From contig NZ_CP034447.1 in NCBI RefSeq assembly GCF_003952485.1, positions 5,594,501-5,658,500 of the forward strand: a stretch of 64,000 nucleotides of DNA. Reading direction: 5' to 3'. The notes beneath the pieces are model-generated. The model was not told the origin of the DNA and made no database searches. It saw nothing but the letters and a program-made list of their open reading frames with translations. Position numbers and translations under genes: made by a program. Source of the DNA: Mesorhizobium sp. M1E.F.Ca.ET.045.02.1.1 (lineage in GTDB: Bacteria > Pseudomonadota > Alphaproteobacteria > Rhizobiales > Rhizobiaceae). Within the stretch, counting starts at the first letter, position 1; the number at the start of each line of letters is the position of its first letter. Of the stretch, positions 1 to 8,531 are shown in pieces.

Positions 1-78
1 CTGGATCTGGGCGCGGCGCACCGGATCGGGATCGGAAAGCTGCTTTCCAGCTTCGAGGTCGTTGAGGATGTCGCGCAT
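1..78 (-). CDS. Probable ATP12-family F1-ATPase assembly chaperone (N-terminal fragment)
   Basis: Only the first 26 codons are in the window; the gene runs off the left edge. The fragment begins MRDILNDLEAG and contains DPDPVRRAQIQ, which I recall as the start of rhizobial ATP12-family proteins (chaperones for F1-ATPase alpha subunit assembly). An AAGGAG Shine-Dalgarno lies just upstream of the ATG and overlaps the TAA stop of the EamA transporter, so the two are probably cotranscribed. Identification rests on recall of a short stretch; the rest of the gene is needed to confirm it. Confidence 0.5.
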   Translation of the reverse strand, partial: MRDILNDLEAGKQLSDPDPVRRAQIQ

Positions 79-88
79 GTCGAACTCC

Positions 89-964
89 TTACGGTGCGGG
101 CTGCCTGCGCGCCGTCCGGTTGACGATGATCAGCCCGGCGGCGATCAGGCCAAGCGCCAGGAAGATCCGGACCGTCAGCGGCTCATCCAAGAGCACCGCG
201 CCGCACAGCACGCCGAACACCGGCGACAAAAAGGCGAAGCTCGACAGGCCCGCTGCCGGATAGCGCGTCAGCAGCCAGAACCACAAAACATAGGTGAAGG
301 CGACGATATAGAAAGACTGGAACAGCAAGGCCAGTGTCGGCAATGCGGCGATCTCGCGGATCGGCGGGCCGGCGAAAGGCATCACCAGGGCGCCGACGAC
401 AGCCGCGCCGGCGAGCTGATAGAGCAAGAGCTTCTCGGCACTGGTTTCTGCCAGTTTCGACCGCTTGATGACGATGCTGGTCAGCGCCCACAGGATGCCG
501 GCACCAAGGCTCAGCAGATCGCCCGTCAGCGTCGCATTGTTGCCGGCGACGATACCGTCGAAGAAGACGGCCGCGAGGCCGCAGAAGGCGAGCACGAGGC
601 CGGTAAGCTTGCGCGTGGTGATGCGCTCGCTGAGCAGGAAATGGCCGCCGACCAGCACCCAGAACGGCATGGTGTTGACCAAGAGCGTGTTGCGGGCGAC
701 GGTCGTGTACTCCAGCCCGACATAGAGGAACAAGAATTCGACGCCGAAGAGCACGCCCGCGACGATGCCGGCGACCAGCGTGCCATCCGCCTGAAAGAGT
801 TTGATGCCACGCAGCCGGCACCAGCCGAACACGCACAACCCGCCAAGGATGGAGCGCGCGATGGAGACGAAAACCGGATCGTAACCGGCATACGAAACCT
901 TGGCGGCGACGTAGTTCATCCCCCAGGACAGCGTCAGCCCGACCATGATGGCGGCCGCAGTCAT
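89..964 (-). CDS. EamA/DMT-family transporter
   Basis: A 291-residue, very hydrophobic protein with about ten predicted membrane segments in two similar halves, the usual layout of drug/metabolite (EamA) exporters. The first half contains NTLLVNTMPFWVLVGGHFLLSE and the second SFAFLSPVFGVLCGAVLLDE, equivalent helix-turn segments of the EamA repeat. The ATG at 964 (MTAAAIMVGLTLSWG) is chosen because the in-frame extension to 1177 is arginine-rich, non-membrane sequence overlapping rluC. It lies 41 bp downstream of rluC on the same strand. Substrate cannot be told from sequence. Confidence 0.88.
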   Translation of the reverse strand: MTAAAIMVGLTLSWGMNYVAAKVSYAGYDPVFVSIARSILGGLCVFGWCRLRGIKLFQADGTLVAGIVAGVLFGVEFLFLYVGLEYTTVARNTLLVNTMPFWVLVGGHFLLSERITTRKLTGLVLAFCGLAAVFFDGIVAGNNATLTGDLLSLGAGILWALTSIVIKRSKLAETSAEKLLLYQLAGAAVVGALVMPFAGPPIREIAALPTLALLFQSFYIVAFTYVLWFWLLTRYPAAGLSSFAFLSPVFGVLCGAVLLDEPLTVRIFLALGLIAAGLIIVNRTARRQPAP

Positions 965-1005
965 GTCGACTGCGTCGCGGCGGTCGAGCGTATCGGTCGC
1001 GCCGC

Positions 1006-1992
1006 TCAATTGTTGTCCTCCGCGCTCTGCTCGTCGAAGCCGAGCAGGTTCCAGCTCTGGCGCATATGCGGCGGCATCGGCGCTGTGACATCGATGACGC
1101 CCTGGTCGGGATGCGGAATCACGATGCGGCGCGCATGCAGATGCAGCCGGTTCTGGATGCCGCCTGGAAATTCCCAATTGGTGTCGGCCTCGAAATATTT
1201 GGGATCGCCGATGATCGGGCAGCCGATATGGGCGGCATGCACGCGAAGCTGATGCGTGCGGCCGGTATATGGTTCCATCTCCAGCCAGGACAACGACTGC
1301 GCCGCCTGCTCGACGACGCGGTAATAGGAGACGGCATGGTCGGCGCCCTTCTCGCCATGCTTGGCGATGCGCACGCGGTCGCCGTCCGGCGTCGCCTCCT
1401 TGACCAGCCAGGTCGAGATCTTGTCCTCGCGCTTCGACGGCACGCCCTTGACCAGCGCCCAGTAGGTCTTCTTCGTGTCGCGCGCCCGGAATGCTTCCGA
1501 AAGCTTCATCGCGGCAAGGCGGGTGCGGGCAACGACCAGCACGCCCGAGGTGTCGCGGTCGAGACGATGCACGAGGCGCGGCTTCTCGCCCTTCTGGTTG
1601 CGCCAGGCCTCCAGCATGTCGTCGACATTGCGTGTCACGCCTGAGCCGCCCTGGACAGCGAGCCCCGCCGGCTTGTTGAAGACGAAGACTTTCGGATCCT
1701 CGTGCAGCAGCATCTTGGCGAGCACATCGGCATCGCCCTGGTTGCGGATCGAATGGCCGGTAAGCGGGGCGTCGCCCTTCTTGTCGACGTCAAGCGGCGG
1801 GATGCGGACGGTCTGGCCGGGCTCCACGCGCGTGTCAGGCTTCGCCCGGCCGCCATCGACGCGGATTTGCCCGGAGCGCAAAAGCTTCTGCAGATAGCCG
1901 AAGCCGAGGCCCGGATAGTGGACCTTGAACCAGCGGTCGAGCCGCATGCCCGCCTCGCCGGCTTCCACCGTGATCTGTTCAACACCTGCCAT
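1006..1992 (-). CDS. rluC: RluA-family 23S rRNA pseudouridine synthase (RluC type)
   Basis: A 328-residue RluA-family enzyme that isomerises uridine to pseudouridine in 23S rRNA. An S4 RNA-binding domain lies at about residues 14-70 (RLDRWFKVHYPGLGFGYLQK). The catalytic domain contains HRLDRDTSG at 142-150, where Asp145 is the conserved catalytic aspartate, and YTGRTHQLRVHAAHIGCPI further on. S4 domain plus length favours RluC over RluA. In rhizobia rluC commonly follows rarA; here 5 kb of accessory genes separate the two. The downstream EamA and ATP12-like genes probably belong to the same transcription unit. Confidence 0.92.
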   Translation of the reverse strand: MAGVEQITVEAGEAGMRLDRWFKVHYPGLGFGYLQKLLRSGQIRVDGGRAKPDTRVEPGQTVRIPPLDVDKKGDAPLTGHSIRNQGDADVLAKMLLHEDPKVFVFNKPAGLAVQGGSGVTRNVDDMLEAWRNQKGEKPRLVHRLDRDTSGVLVVARTRLAAMKLSEAFRARDTKKTYWALVKGVPSKREDKISTWLVKEATPDGDRVRIAKHGEKGADHAVSYYRVVEQAAQSLSWLEMEPYTGRTHQLRVHAAHIGCPIIGDPKYFEADTNWEFPGGIQNRLHLHARRIVIPHPDQGVIDVTAPMPPHMRQSWNLLGFDEQSAEDNN

Positions 1993-2033
1993 GACTTCGC
2001 TTTTCCGTTCGAAAGCGGCGCCATAGCACTAAA

Positions 2034-2078
2034 GCATGTCGCCCAAAAGTGCGGAGCGGCTTTGGGAGAACGACTTGC
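2034..2078. repeat. Degenerate palindromic intergenic repeat (GCATGTCG...CGACTTGC)
   Basis: Imperfect inverted repeat upstream of rluC. The left arm begins GCATGTCGCCCAAAAG and the right arm reads CTTTGGGAGAACGACTTGC, around GCGGAGCGG. It resembles a palindrome type I know as abundant between genes of Mesorhizobium and other rhizobia. No coding potential. Confidence 0.55.
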
Positions 2079-2169
2079 TCAAAAACAAGGAACTTGAAGC
2101 ACGTCACCTGAATCGCTCAGCGCGACGTGCCTAAGGCAGGCAGGGTGCGAGCCAAAGACCCAACAAAGG

Positions 2170-2192
2170 GCGACGATTACCCCAATCGTCGC
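2170..2192 (-). terminator. Possible terminator after the DUF779 gene
   Basis: A perfect 9-bp stem, GCGACGATT and AATCGTCGC, with a 5-base loop, about 25 nt beyond the DUF779 stop codon. The minus-strand sequence after the stem (CCCTTTGTTG) has only a weak T tract, so it may terminate inefficiently or merely protect the 3' end. Confidence 0.4.
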
Positions 2193-2217
2193 GGATCGAT
2201 GGAATTCTTCCGCCCAG

Positions 2218-2583
2218 TCAATTCTTCGAAGATGGCGCCGGCGCGGCGCAGACCGTCGAGCGCGTCAGGAACCGTTTCTCACGGCCATTGTCGAGCGAGA
2301 ACATGCCGCCCCTGCCCGGCACGACGTCGATGATGAGGTCAGTGTGCTTCCAGGCCTCGATTTGCGAGGCGCTGATGTAGACGGGCGTGTCGCCGATCTC
2401 GCCCAGCCTCACGTCATTGTCGCCGACCGTGAACTCTGCGCGCGGGTAGCACATCGGCGAGGACCCATCGCAGCAACCGCCAGACTGGTGAAACAGCACC
2501 GGCCCGTGATCGGCGATGATCTCGGCAAGCAGCGCCTCGGCCTCTGGCGTGGCCGACACTTTGCCCAACGAGGCCTTGTCCAT
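2218..2583 (-). CDS. DUF779 domain-containing protein
   Basis: A 121-residue soluble protein of the DUF779 family, which is typically encoded beside aldehyde dehydrogenases; its biochemical role is not established as far as I know. Visible features are a cysteine-rich segment (SGGCCDGSSPMCYPR, about residues 35-49) that could bind metal, and a C-terminal GRGGMFSLDNGREKRFLTRS motif. It starts at an ATG with a strong AGGAGGATCGC ribosome site 65 bp after the aldehyde dehydrogenase stop, so the two form an operon. Function as an accessory of that enzyme is inferred from context only. Confidence 0.85.
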   Translation of the reverse strand: MDKASLGKVSATPEAEALLAEIIADHGPVLFHQSGGCCDGSSPMCYPRAEFTVGDNDVRLGEIGDTPVYISASQIEAWKHTDLIIDVVPGRGGMFSLDNGREKRFLTRSTVCAAPAPSSKN

Positions 2584-2648
2584 GCGATCCTCCTGTCATG
2601 AAAGGAGGGTACGGCAAGCCGTACCCTCCCCTACGCGCCCTAGGAGGA

Positions 2649-4166
<1,518 letters not shown>

Positions 4167-4272
4167 GACTTCCTCCCAAGAAGCACGCCGCGGGATGCGG
4201 CGCGTCAGGAGGGAAGGGTCGCGGACAGGCTTCGGTTTGTCAGCCCGGGGCGGGACGATCGCGGCCGCCGAG

Positions 4273-4290
4273 TGTCGCAGAACTGCGACA
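4273..4290. promoter_or_regulatory. Candidate regulator-binding palindrome upstream of the aldehyde dehydrogenase
   Basis: Perfect inverted repeat TGTCGCA-GAAC-TGCGACA, 107 bp upstream of the aldehyde dehydrogenase ATG and 17 bp past the regulator gene. A TGT...ACA dyad of this kind resembles upstream activator sites of Fis-type enhancer-binding proteins. The adjacent regulator ends in a Fis-type helix-turn-helix, so it is the likely ligand. I did not find a convincing -24/-12 sigma-54 promoter between this site and the gene. Confidence 0.6.
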
Positions 4291-4306
4291 GGTCAGGGCC
4301 GTGAAA

Positions 4307-5320
4307 TCAATGCGGACGGCGGATAGCGAAACGGGCGAGCTTGCGATGCAGCGTCGCGCGCGAAATACCTAGGCTTTGCGCCGCCGCCGAGACATTGCCG
4401 CCGGCGCGAGCCAGCGCCCGCTGGAGCACGCCGCGCTCGGCATCGTCGAGGTCTTCCCTCGCGCCTGGCGCATCGCCGAGGACGTCTGCTGCCAACAGCC
4501 CCTTGGCCAGGGCTTCGCGCGTTATGCCAAGCGCAAGCCGCGCGTTGCGCGTCGCGCCGATCACCAGATCGTCCGAATCGACCGCGATGAGCGCGCCGGC
4601 GGTACGCTCAGCGGCAGGGGCCAACAGAATGCGGGCGCCGGAAAACACCATGCGGAAATTCTCGGCCTCGATGCGGCGCGCGGCATCCCCCACGGCGACG
4701 GCGATGAGCTGGACGAAACCCTCCGTCAGATCCGACCGGCAGGAGGACACGTCGAGCGCAGCCGCCAGATTGCCTTCGTGATCATAGACCGGCGCGGTCG
4801 TGCAACTGAGCAAGGTGTTGCGCGAAAAGAAATGCTGGTCGCGATGGATGGTGAGCGCCCGTTGGTCTGCGATGCAGGTGCCGATCCCGTTGGTGCCTTC
4901 GCTCTCCTCGCTCCAGACCGTGCCGGTCCACAGGCCCCATTCGTCGAAGGTCTCGTCATCGGCAACGGCGCCCCTGCGCTCCAGGGGAATGCCGTCGCGG
5001 TCAGCCAGCATCACGCAGCAGCCGACACCGCCGACGGCGAGGTAAAGCCGATTGAGGCTCCCTTCGGCGGCTCGGACGAGTCGCTCCGTGCGCTGCCTGG
5101 CCTGCCTCAGTTCGCCTTCGGTCAGCCGTCTGGGCGCCTTGCGCTCGGCCGGGTCGAGACCATGCAAATGGAGGGAACGTCGCCACGAGGCGACCAACGC
5201 CGAATGGGCCGCGTCGCTTTTCGCGATCGAGGCCTGGACCAAATCCGCGTGCACGGCTGTTTGCCGTCCGATCAACCTAGTCCTCCCGGCGAGCAGAACC
5301 TCCCTCTGCTCCGTCGTCAT
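4307..5320 (-). CDS. AcoR-like GAF/Fis-HTH transcriptional regulator lacking the AAA+ domain
   Basis: A 337-residue protein. Residues about 1-230 match the sensory part of AcoR-type activators: the N-terminal SWRRSLHLHGLDP segment, then a GAF-like domain with EGTNGIGTCIADQRALTIHRDQHFF and TAPVYDHEGNLAAALDVSS. The C-terminus (about 290-330) is a Fis-family helix-turn-helix, ARAGGNVSAAAQSLGISR. The roughly 230-residue AAA+ sigma-54 interaction module (GAFTGA, Walker motifs) usually found between them is absent; only a short linker remains. There is no frameshift, so this looks like a stable shortened architecture. It probably controls the downstream aldehyde dehydrogenase without a classical sigma-54 ATPase mechanism. 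Confidence 0.85.
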   Translation of the reverse strand: MTTEQREVLLAGRTRLIGRQTAVHADLVQASIAKSDAAHSALVASWRRSLHLHGLDPAERKAPRRLTEGELRQARQRTERLVRAAEGSLNRLYLAVGGVGCCVMLADRDGIPLERRGAVADDETFDEWGLWTGTVWSEESEGTNGIGTCIADQRALTIHRDQHFFSRNTLLSCTTAPVYDHEGNLAAALDVSSCRSDLTEGFVQLIAVAVGDAARRIEAENFRMVFSGARILLAPAAERTAGALIAVDSDDLVIGATRNARLALGITREALAKGLLAADVLGDAPGAREDLDDAERGVLQRALARAGGNVSAAAQSLGISRATLHRKLARFAIRRPH

Positions 5321-5398
5321 GTTCGCAAGAACATATCCGACACCCGGAGCGGCTCAGTTTCAATATAGTCGCCGACCGCAACAGGTTTTTGATTTTGC

Positions 5399-5440
5399 GC
5401 AATTCCAGGGAAAATCGCTGCGCATTTTCCCTGGAATTGC
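5399..5440. repeat. Palindromic intergenic repeat (GCAATTCCAGGGAAAAT arms)
   Basis: Perfect inverted repeat: 17-base arms GCAATTCCAGGGAAAAT and its complement around CGCTGCGC. A related, less perfect copy sits at 60495-60538. It lies between the beta-hydroxylase 3' end and the regulator 5' end. It looks like a member of the dispersed rhizobial palindromes and could act as a transcript hairpin. Confidence 0.75.
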
Positions 5441-5531
5441 TCCGGAGTTCTAAAGGTCGCCTCCCATCGGCGCCATAGGACGTTGGTTTAAGACGGGCCA
5501 GGATGCTCGAACCCTGCGGTTCCGCCTCGGG

Positions 5532-6362
5532 TCAGTTGGCGGCGGCCTTCTTGGGCTTGGACGAGCCGATCATCTTCCAGTTCTTGTAGAAGACGGAATT
5601 GATGCGCTCGACGCTGACCGAGACGACAGCAAGCATGCCCGCGATCAGGCCGGGGAACGGAGACGGGCGGACGATATCGACGAAGACGCAATAGCGGCGT
5701 CCGTCATATTCATTGACCGAGCGGTGGAAGAGCGTGTCGTCGAAGATGAACAGCGGATTGTCGTACCAGTAGTTCTTCTTGCTGCCGCACTGGACGAAGA
5801 TCTCGGCCTTCACCGGGATCAGATTGTAGAGGATGCGCAGGCTGAGCCGGAGCGGCCCGAAATGCCAGGAGGTCGATTCACGGCCGCTGAAGACCGAGAC
5901 GGCAATTGTCTTGATGTATTTGAAGTCCTTGTTGAATTCGGGAACGTTGTCGATCTTGTGCTTGCCGTACCACTGATAGACATACATGCCGCGCCGGCCG
6001 GTGCCGAAATTGGCGTCGATGTCGGCGATGATCTCGTCCTTGCGCGACTTGAAGACGCCCAGAACCTCGTTGATCTCACGCTGGTAGTCTTCAGGAAACT
6101 GGTCAAGCTTCCAGACGCCGTGGTTCCTGTAGCAGAGAAGGTCCACAATCAGGTTGAACGGTGAAAGCAGCCAGGTGAACAGGCCGTTGCCGAGGAAATA
6201 GCGGTCGAACAGCTTCCAGTTCTTCTCGTCATTGCGCATGATGTCGATCAGGCCGCAGACGATGAGGATCGTCGTCAGGATCGGGATGAAGTAGAAGCCG
6301 AGCGCAAGAAGCAGGACTGCGGTCGCAGCCTTACGAAGGGTCTTAACGGTTTGCTTTGTCAT
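5532..6362 (-). CDS. Aspartyl/asparaginyl beta-hydroxylase-domain membrane protein
   Basis: A 276-residue protein with an N-terminal hydrophobic region (about 12-42), a second hydrophobic patch (about 60-78) and a C-terminal aspartyl/asparaginyl beta-hydroxylase-like domain. The domain keeps the two expected iron-ligand histidines: His167 in SWHFGPLRLSLR and His213 in FIFDDTLFHRSVNEYDGRR, plus the terminal VFVDIVRP strand. Related 2-oxoglutarate/Fe(II) oxygenases include LpxO, which 2-hydroxylates lipid A acyl chains; membrane anchoring would fit such a role, but the substrate is not determinable. It is a lone gene, running away from the secreted-protein gene at 6670. Confidence 0.82.
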   Translation of the reverse strand: MTKQTVKTLRKAATAVLLLALGFYFIPILTTILIVCGLIDIMRNDEKNWKLFDRYFLGNGLFTWLLSPFNLIVDLLCYRNHGVWKLDQFPEDYQREINEVLGVFKSRKDEIIADIDANFGTGRRGMYVYQWYGKHKIDNVPEFNKDFKYIKTIAVSVFSGRESTSWHFGPLRLSLRILYNLIPVKAEIFVQCGSKKNYWYDNPLFIFDDTLFHRSVNEYDGRRYCVFVDIVRPSPFPGLIAGMLAVVSVSVERINSVFYKNWKMIGSSKPKKAAAN

Positions 6363-6669
6363 AGTGTTTCGCGCGGAAGCGCGATCCTGTTCGCATGAGC
6401 CAAATCACGGCGACCCCCGCCAGCCGTGCGCCTTAATAGGATTTTTCCTACCGCTGCACAATCTGGGCCAAAATCATCGCCGCGCTCTTTTCCTCCACCA
6501 TCAGAAGCGCCCCAACTCGCCGGCTTGGCCGGCAGCACCCGAAACGGCTGTCAGCCAGTTGTCAGGTTGGATTCGCTATCCCGTACCAATGACCGTCGCA
6601 AGCCGTCGTGGCCTGTCGTCGATCTTCGGCTGAATTAGTTCACTAACAGCACTCTACGAGGAGGATAAG
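6363..6669. other. Divergent intergenic region, 307 bp
   Basis: Separates the leftward beta-hydroxylase from the rightward secreted-protein gene and must hold both promoters. It ends with a strong GAGGAGGATAAG ribosome site. I see no RNA gene, repeat or convincing ORF in it. Confidence 0.5.
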
Positions 6670-7056
6670 ATGACCACAATTCCCTTCAACCGGCTCGTCT
6701 GGCTCACGCTGCGCGCGTCGGCGGCGCTGGCACTCACCATTGCACCCTACCACTTGACGCTTGACGGTGCGGCTAAGCTCGTTCCAGCCGTTGCCCACGC
6801 CGAATCCGAGGGCGGTGGTGGCGGCGGCGACGGAGGTCACGACGGCGGCAATGGTGGCGGTGACGGCGGCGAGCACGATGGCGGCGACAGCCACAGCAGC
6901 AGCGGAACCTCTGGCAGCCATGACGGTGAGAAGGAATCTGCTCACGACCAGGGTGAGGATAACACAGGAGGCACGACTGGCACTGGCGCAGATTCCGGTA
7001 CCGAGACCGACGGATCCGACGACTCATCTTCCGAGCCGCTGGTGATGGACCACTGA
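6670..7056 (+). CDS. Gly/Asp/His-rich low-complexity secreted protein
   Basis: A 128-residue protein of unrecognised family. Residues about 1-44 look like a long Sec signal peptide ending AVAHA-ES. The mature part is a disordered low-complexity chain: a GGGGGGDGGHDGG-type stretch, then Ser/Thr/Gly/Asp/Glu-rich sequence, ending SSSEPLVMDH. It is very acidic with several histidines and no cysteine, so calcium or transition-metal binding is possible but unproven. A near-perfect Shine-Dalgarno (GAGGAGG) 6 bases before the ATG supports translation. The + strand reading is preferred over the overlapping minus-strand frames because of the signal peptide and ribosome site. Confidence 0.65.
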   Translation: MTTIPFNRLVWLTLRASAALALTIAPYHLTLDGAAKLVPAVAHAESEGGGGGGDGGHDGGNGGGDGGEHDGGDSHSSSGTSGSHDGEKESAHDQGEDNTGGTTGTGADSGTETDGSDDSSSEPLVMDH

Positions 7057-7183
7057 GTGCGTCCCGCATAGGTGGACGCATTGGCCCGATTGCGAAGACG
7101 CAGCGGGGTTTGATCAGAGGCGCGGGCCACAAAGGTAAAGGCCGACGCCCTTCGATCGCCAGCACTAAAGTTTTGCTGGGGCG

Positions 7184-8491
7184 TTACTCCCGCTCTTTGC
7201 GCAGCTTTGCCCAGTATTCCAGCCGCTTCCTGATATCGCGCTCGAAGCCACGCTCGGGCGGATCGTAGAAAGTGCGGCGGCCCATCTTTTCCGGGAAATA
7301 GTCCTGACCGGAGAAGGCATCCGGCTCGTCGTGGTCGTAGCGGTAGCCGGCGCCGTAATCCTCCTCTTTCATCAGCTTTGTCGGCGCGTTGAGGATGTGT
7401 TTTGGCGGCAGCAGCGAGCCGAACTCCTTGGCCGCCTGTGTCGCCGCCTTGAAGGCGGTGTAGACGGCGTTCGATTTCGGCGCGGTGGCGAGATAGACGG
7501 CGGCCTCGGCGAAGGCGAGCTCGCCCTCGGGAGAGCCGAGATAGTCATAGGCGTCCTTGGCGGCATTGGCGATGACCAGCGCCTGCGGATCGGCCAAGCC
7601 GATATCCTCCACCGCCATGCGCACCAGCCGGCGGCCGAGATAGAGCGGATCCTCACCGGCATCGAACATGCGGGCGAGATAGTAGAGCGCGGCGTCGGGG
7701 TCCGAACCGCGCACCGATTTGTGCAGCGCCGAGATCAGGTTGTAGTGTCCATCCTGGCCCTTGTCGTAGATCGGCGCGCGGCGCTGGATGACGCGCTGCA
7801 GGCCCTCCGGCCCGAACACCTCGCCCGGCTTGGCGGCGCGCCAGACTTCCTCGGCCAGCGTCAGCGAGGCGCGGCCGTCGCCGTCGCTCATGCGGATGAG
7901 CATGGCCCGCGCTTCCTCGTCGAGCGGCAGCGCCCTGCCCTCGGTTTCTTCCGCGCGCGCCAAAAGCTTGGCGATGCTCTCCTCACCCAGCGAGCGGAAC
8001 ACCAGTACGCGCGCGCGGGACAGCAGCGCGGCGTTCAGTTCGAAGGACGGGTTTTCCGTCGTGGCGCCGACCAGCACCACCGTGCCGTCTTCCATGACGG
8101 GCAGAAAGCCGTCCTGCTGGGCACGGTTGAAGCGATGGATCTCGTCGACGAAGAGCAGCGTCTGGCGGCCATTGGCGCGGCGCAGCTTCGCCGCCTCGAA
8201 CACTTTCTTCAGGTCGGCGACGCCGGAGAACACCGCCGATATCTGCTCGAAGGCAAGATTGGTTTCGCCAGCCAAGAGCCGCGCAACCGTCGTCTTGCCG
8301 GTGCCGGGCGGCCCCCAGAAGATCATCGAACCGAGCGAGCCGGAATCGATCAGGCGTGTCAGCGCGCCGTCCGGCCCGGTCAGATGCTCCTGACCGACGA
8401 CCTCGCCAAGGTTCTTCGGACGCAGCCGATCGGCCAGCGGCCGCCCGGGCGGCGCTTTCTCCGGTTCATCGGAACTGAACAGGTCAGCCAT
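7184..8491 (-). CDS. rarA: Replication-associated recombination protein A (MgsA-type AAA+ ATPase)
   Basis: A 435-residue AAA+ ATPase of the clamp-loader-like RarA/MgsA/WRNIP1 family, which acts at stalled replication forks. Walker A GPPGTGKTT lies at 60-68 and Walker B LLFVDEIHRF shortly after. The C-terminal part has the family segment ALHKSVRGSDPDAALYYLARM and ends KMGRRTFYDPPERGFE. The ATG at 8491 (MADLFSSDEPEKA) is chosen over an in-frame extension because upstream residues are arginine-rich and overlap degP. It lies 40 bp behind degP in the same direction, the usual rhizobial degP-rarA pair. Confidence 0.95.
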   Translation of the reverse strand: MADLFSSDEPEKAPPGRPLADRLRPKNLGEVVGQEHLTGPDGALTRLIDSGSLGSMIFWGPPGTGKTTVARLLAGETNLAFEQISAVFSGVADLKKVFEAAKLRRANGRQTLLFVDEIHRFNRAQQDGFLPVMEDGTVVLVGATTENPSFELNAALLSRARVLVFRSLGEESIAKLLARAEETEGRALPLDEEARAMLIRMSDGDGRASLTLAEEVWRAAKPGEVFGPEGLQRVIQRRAPIYDKGQDGHYNLISALHKSVRGSDPDAALYYLARMFDAGEDPLYLGRRLVRMAVEDIGLADPQALVIANAAKDAYDYLGSPEGELAFAEAAVYLATAPKSNAVYTAFKAATQAAKEFGSLLPPKHILNAPTKLMKEEDYGAGYRYDHDEPDAFSGQDYFPEKMGRRTFYDPPERGFERDIRKRLEYWAKLRKERE

Positions 8492-8531
8492 GCTTGTCTT
8501 CGAGTTGGAGCGCGACCCTCTTGGGCCGGGC

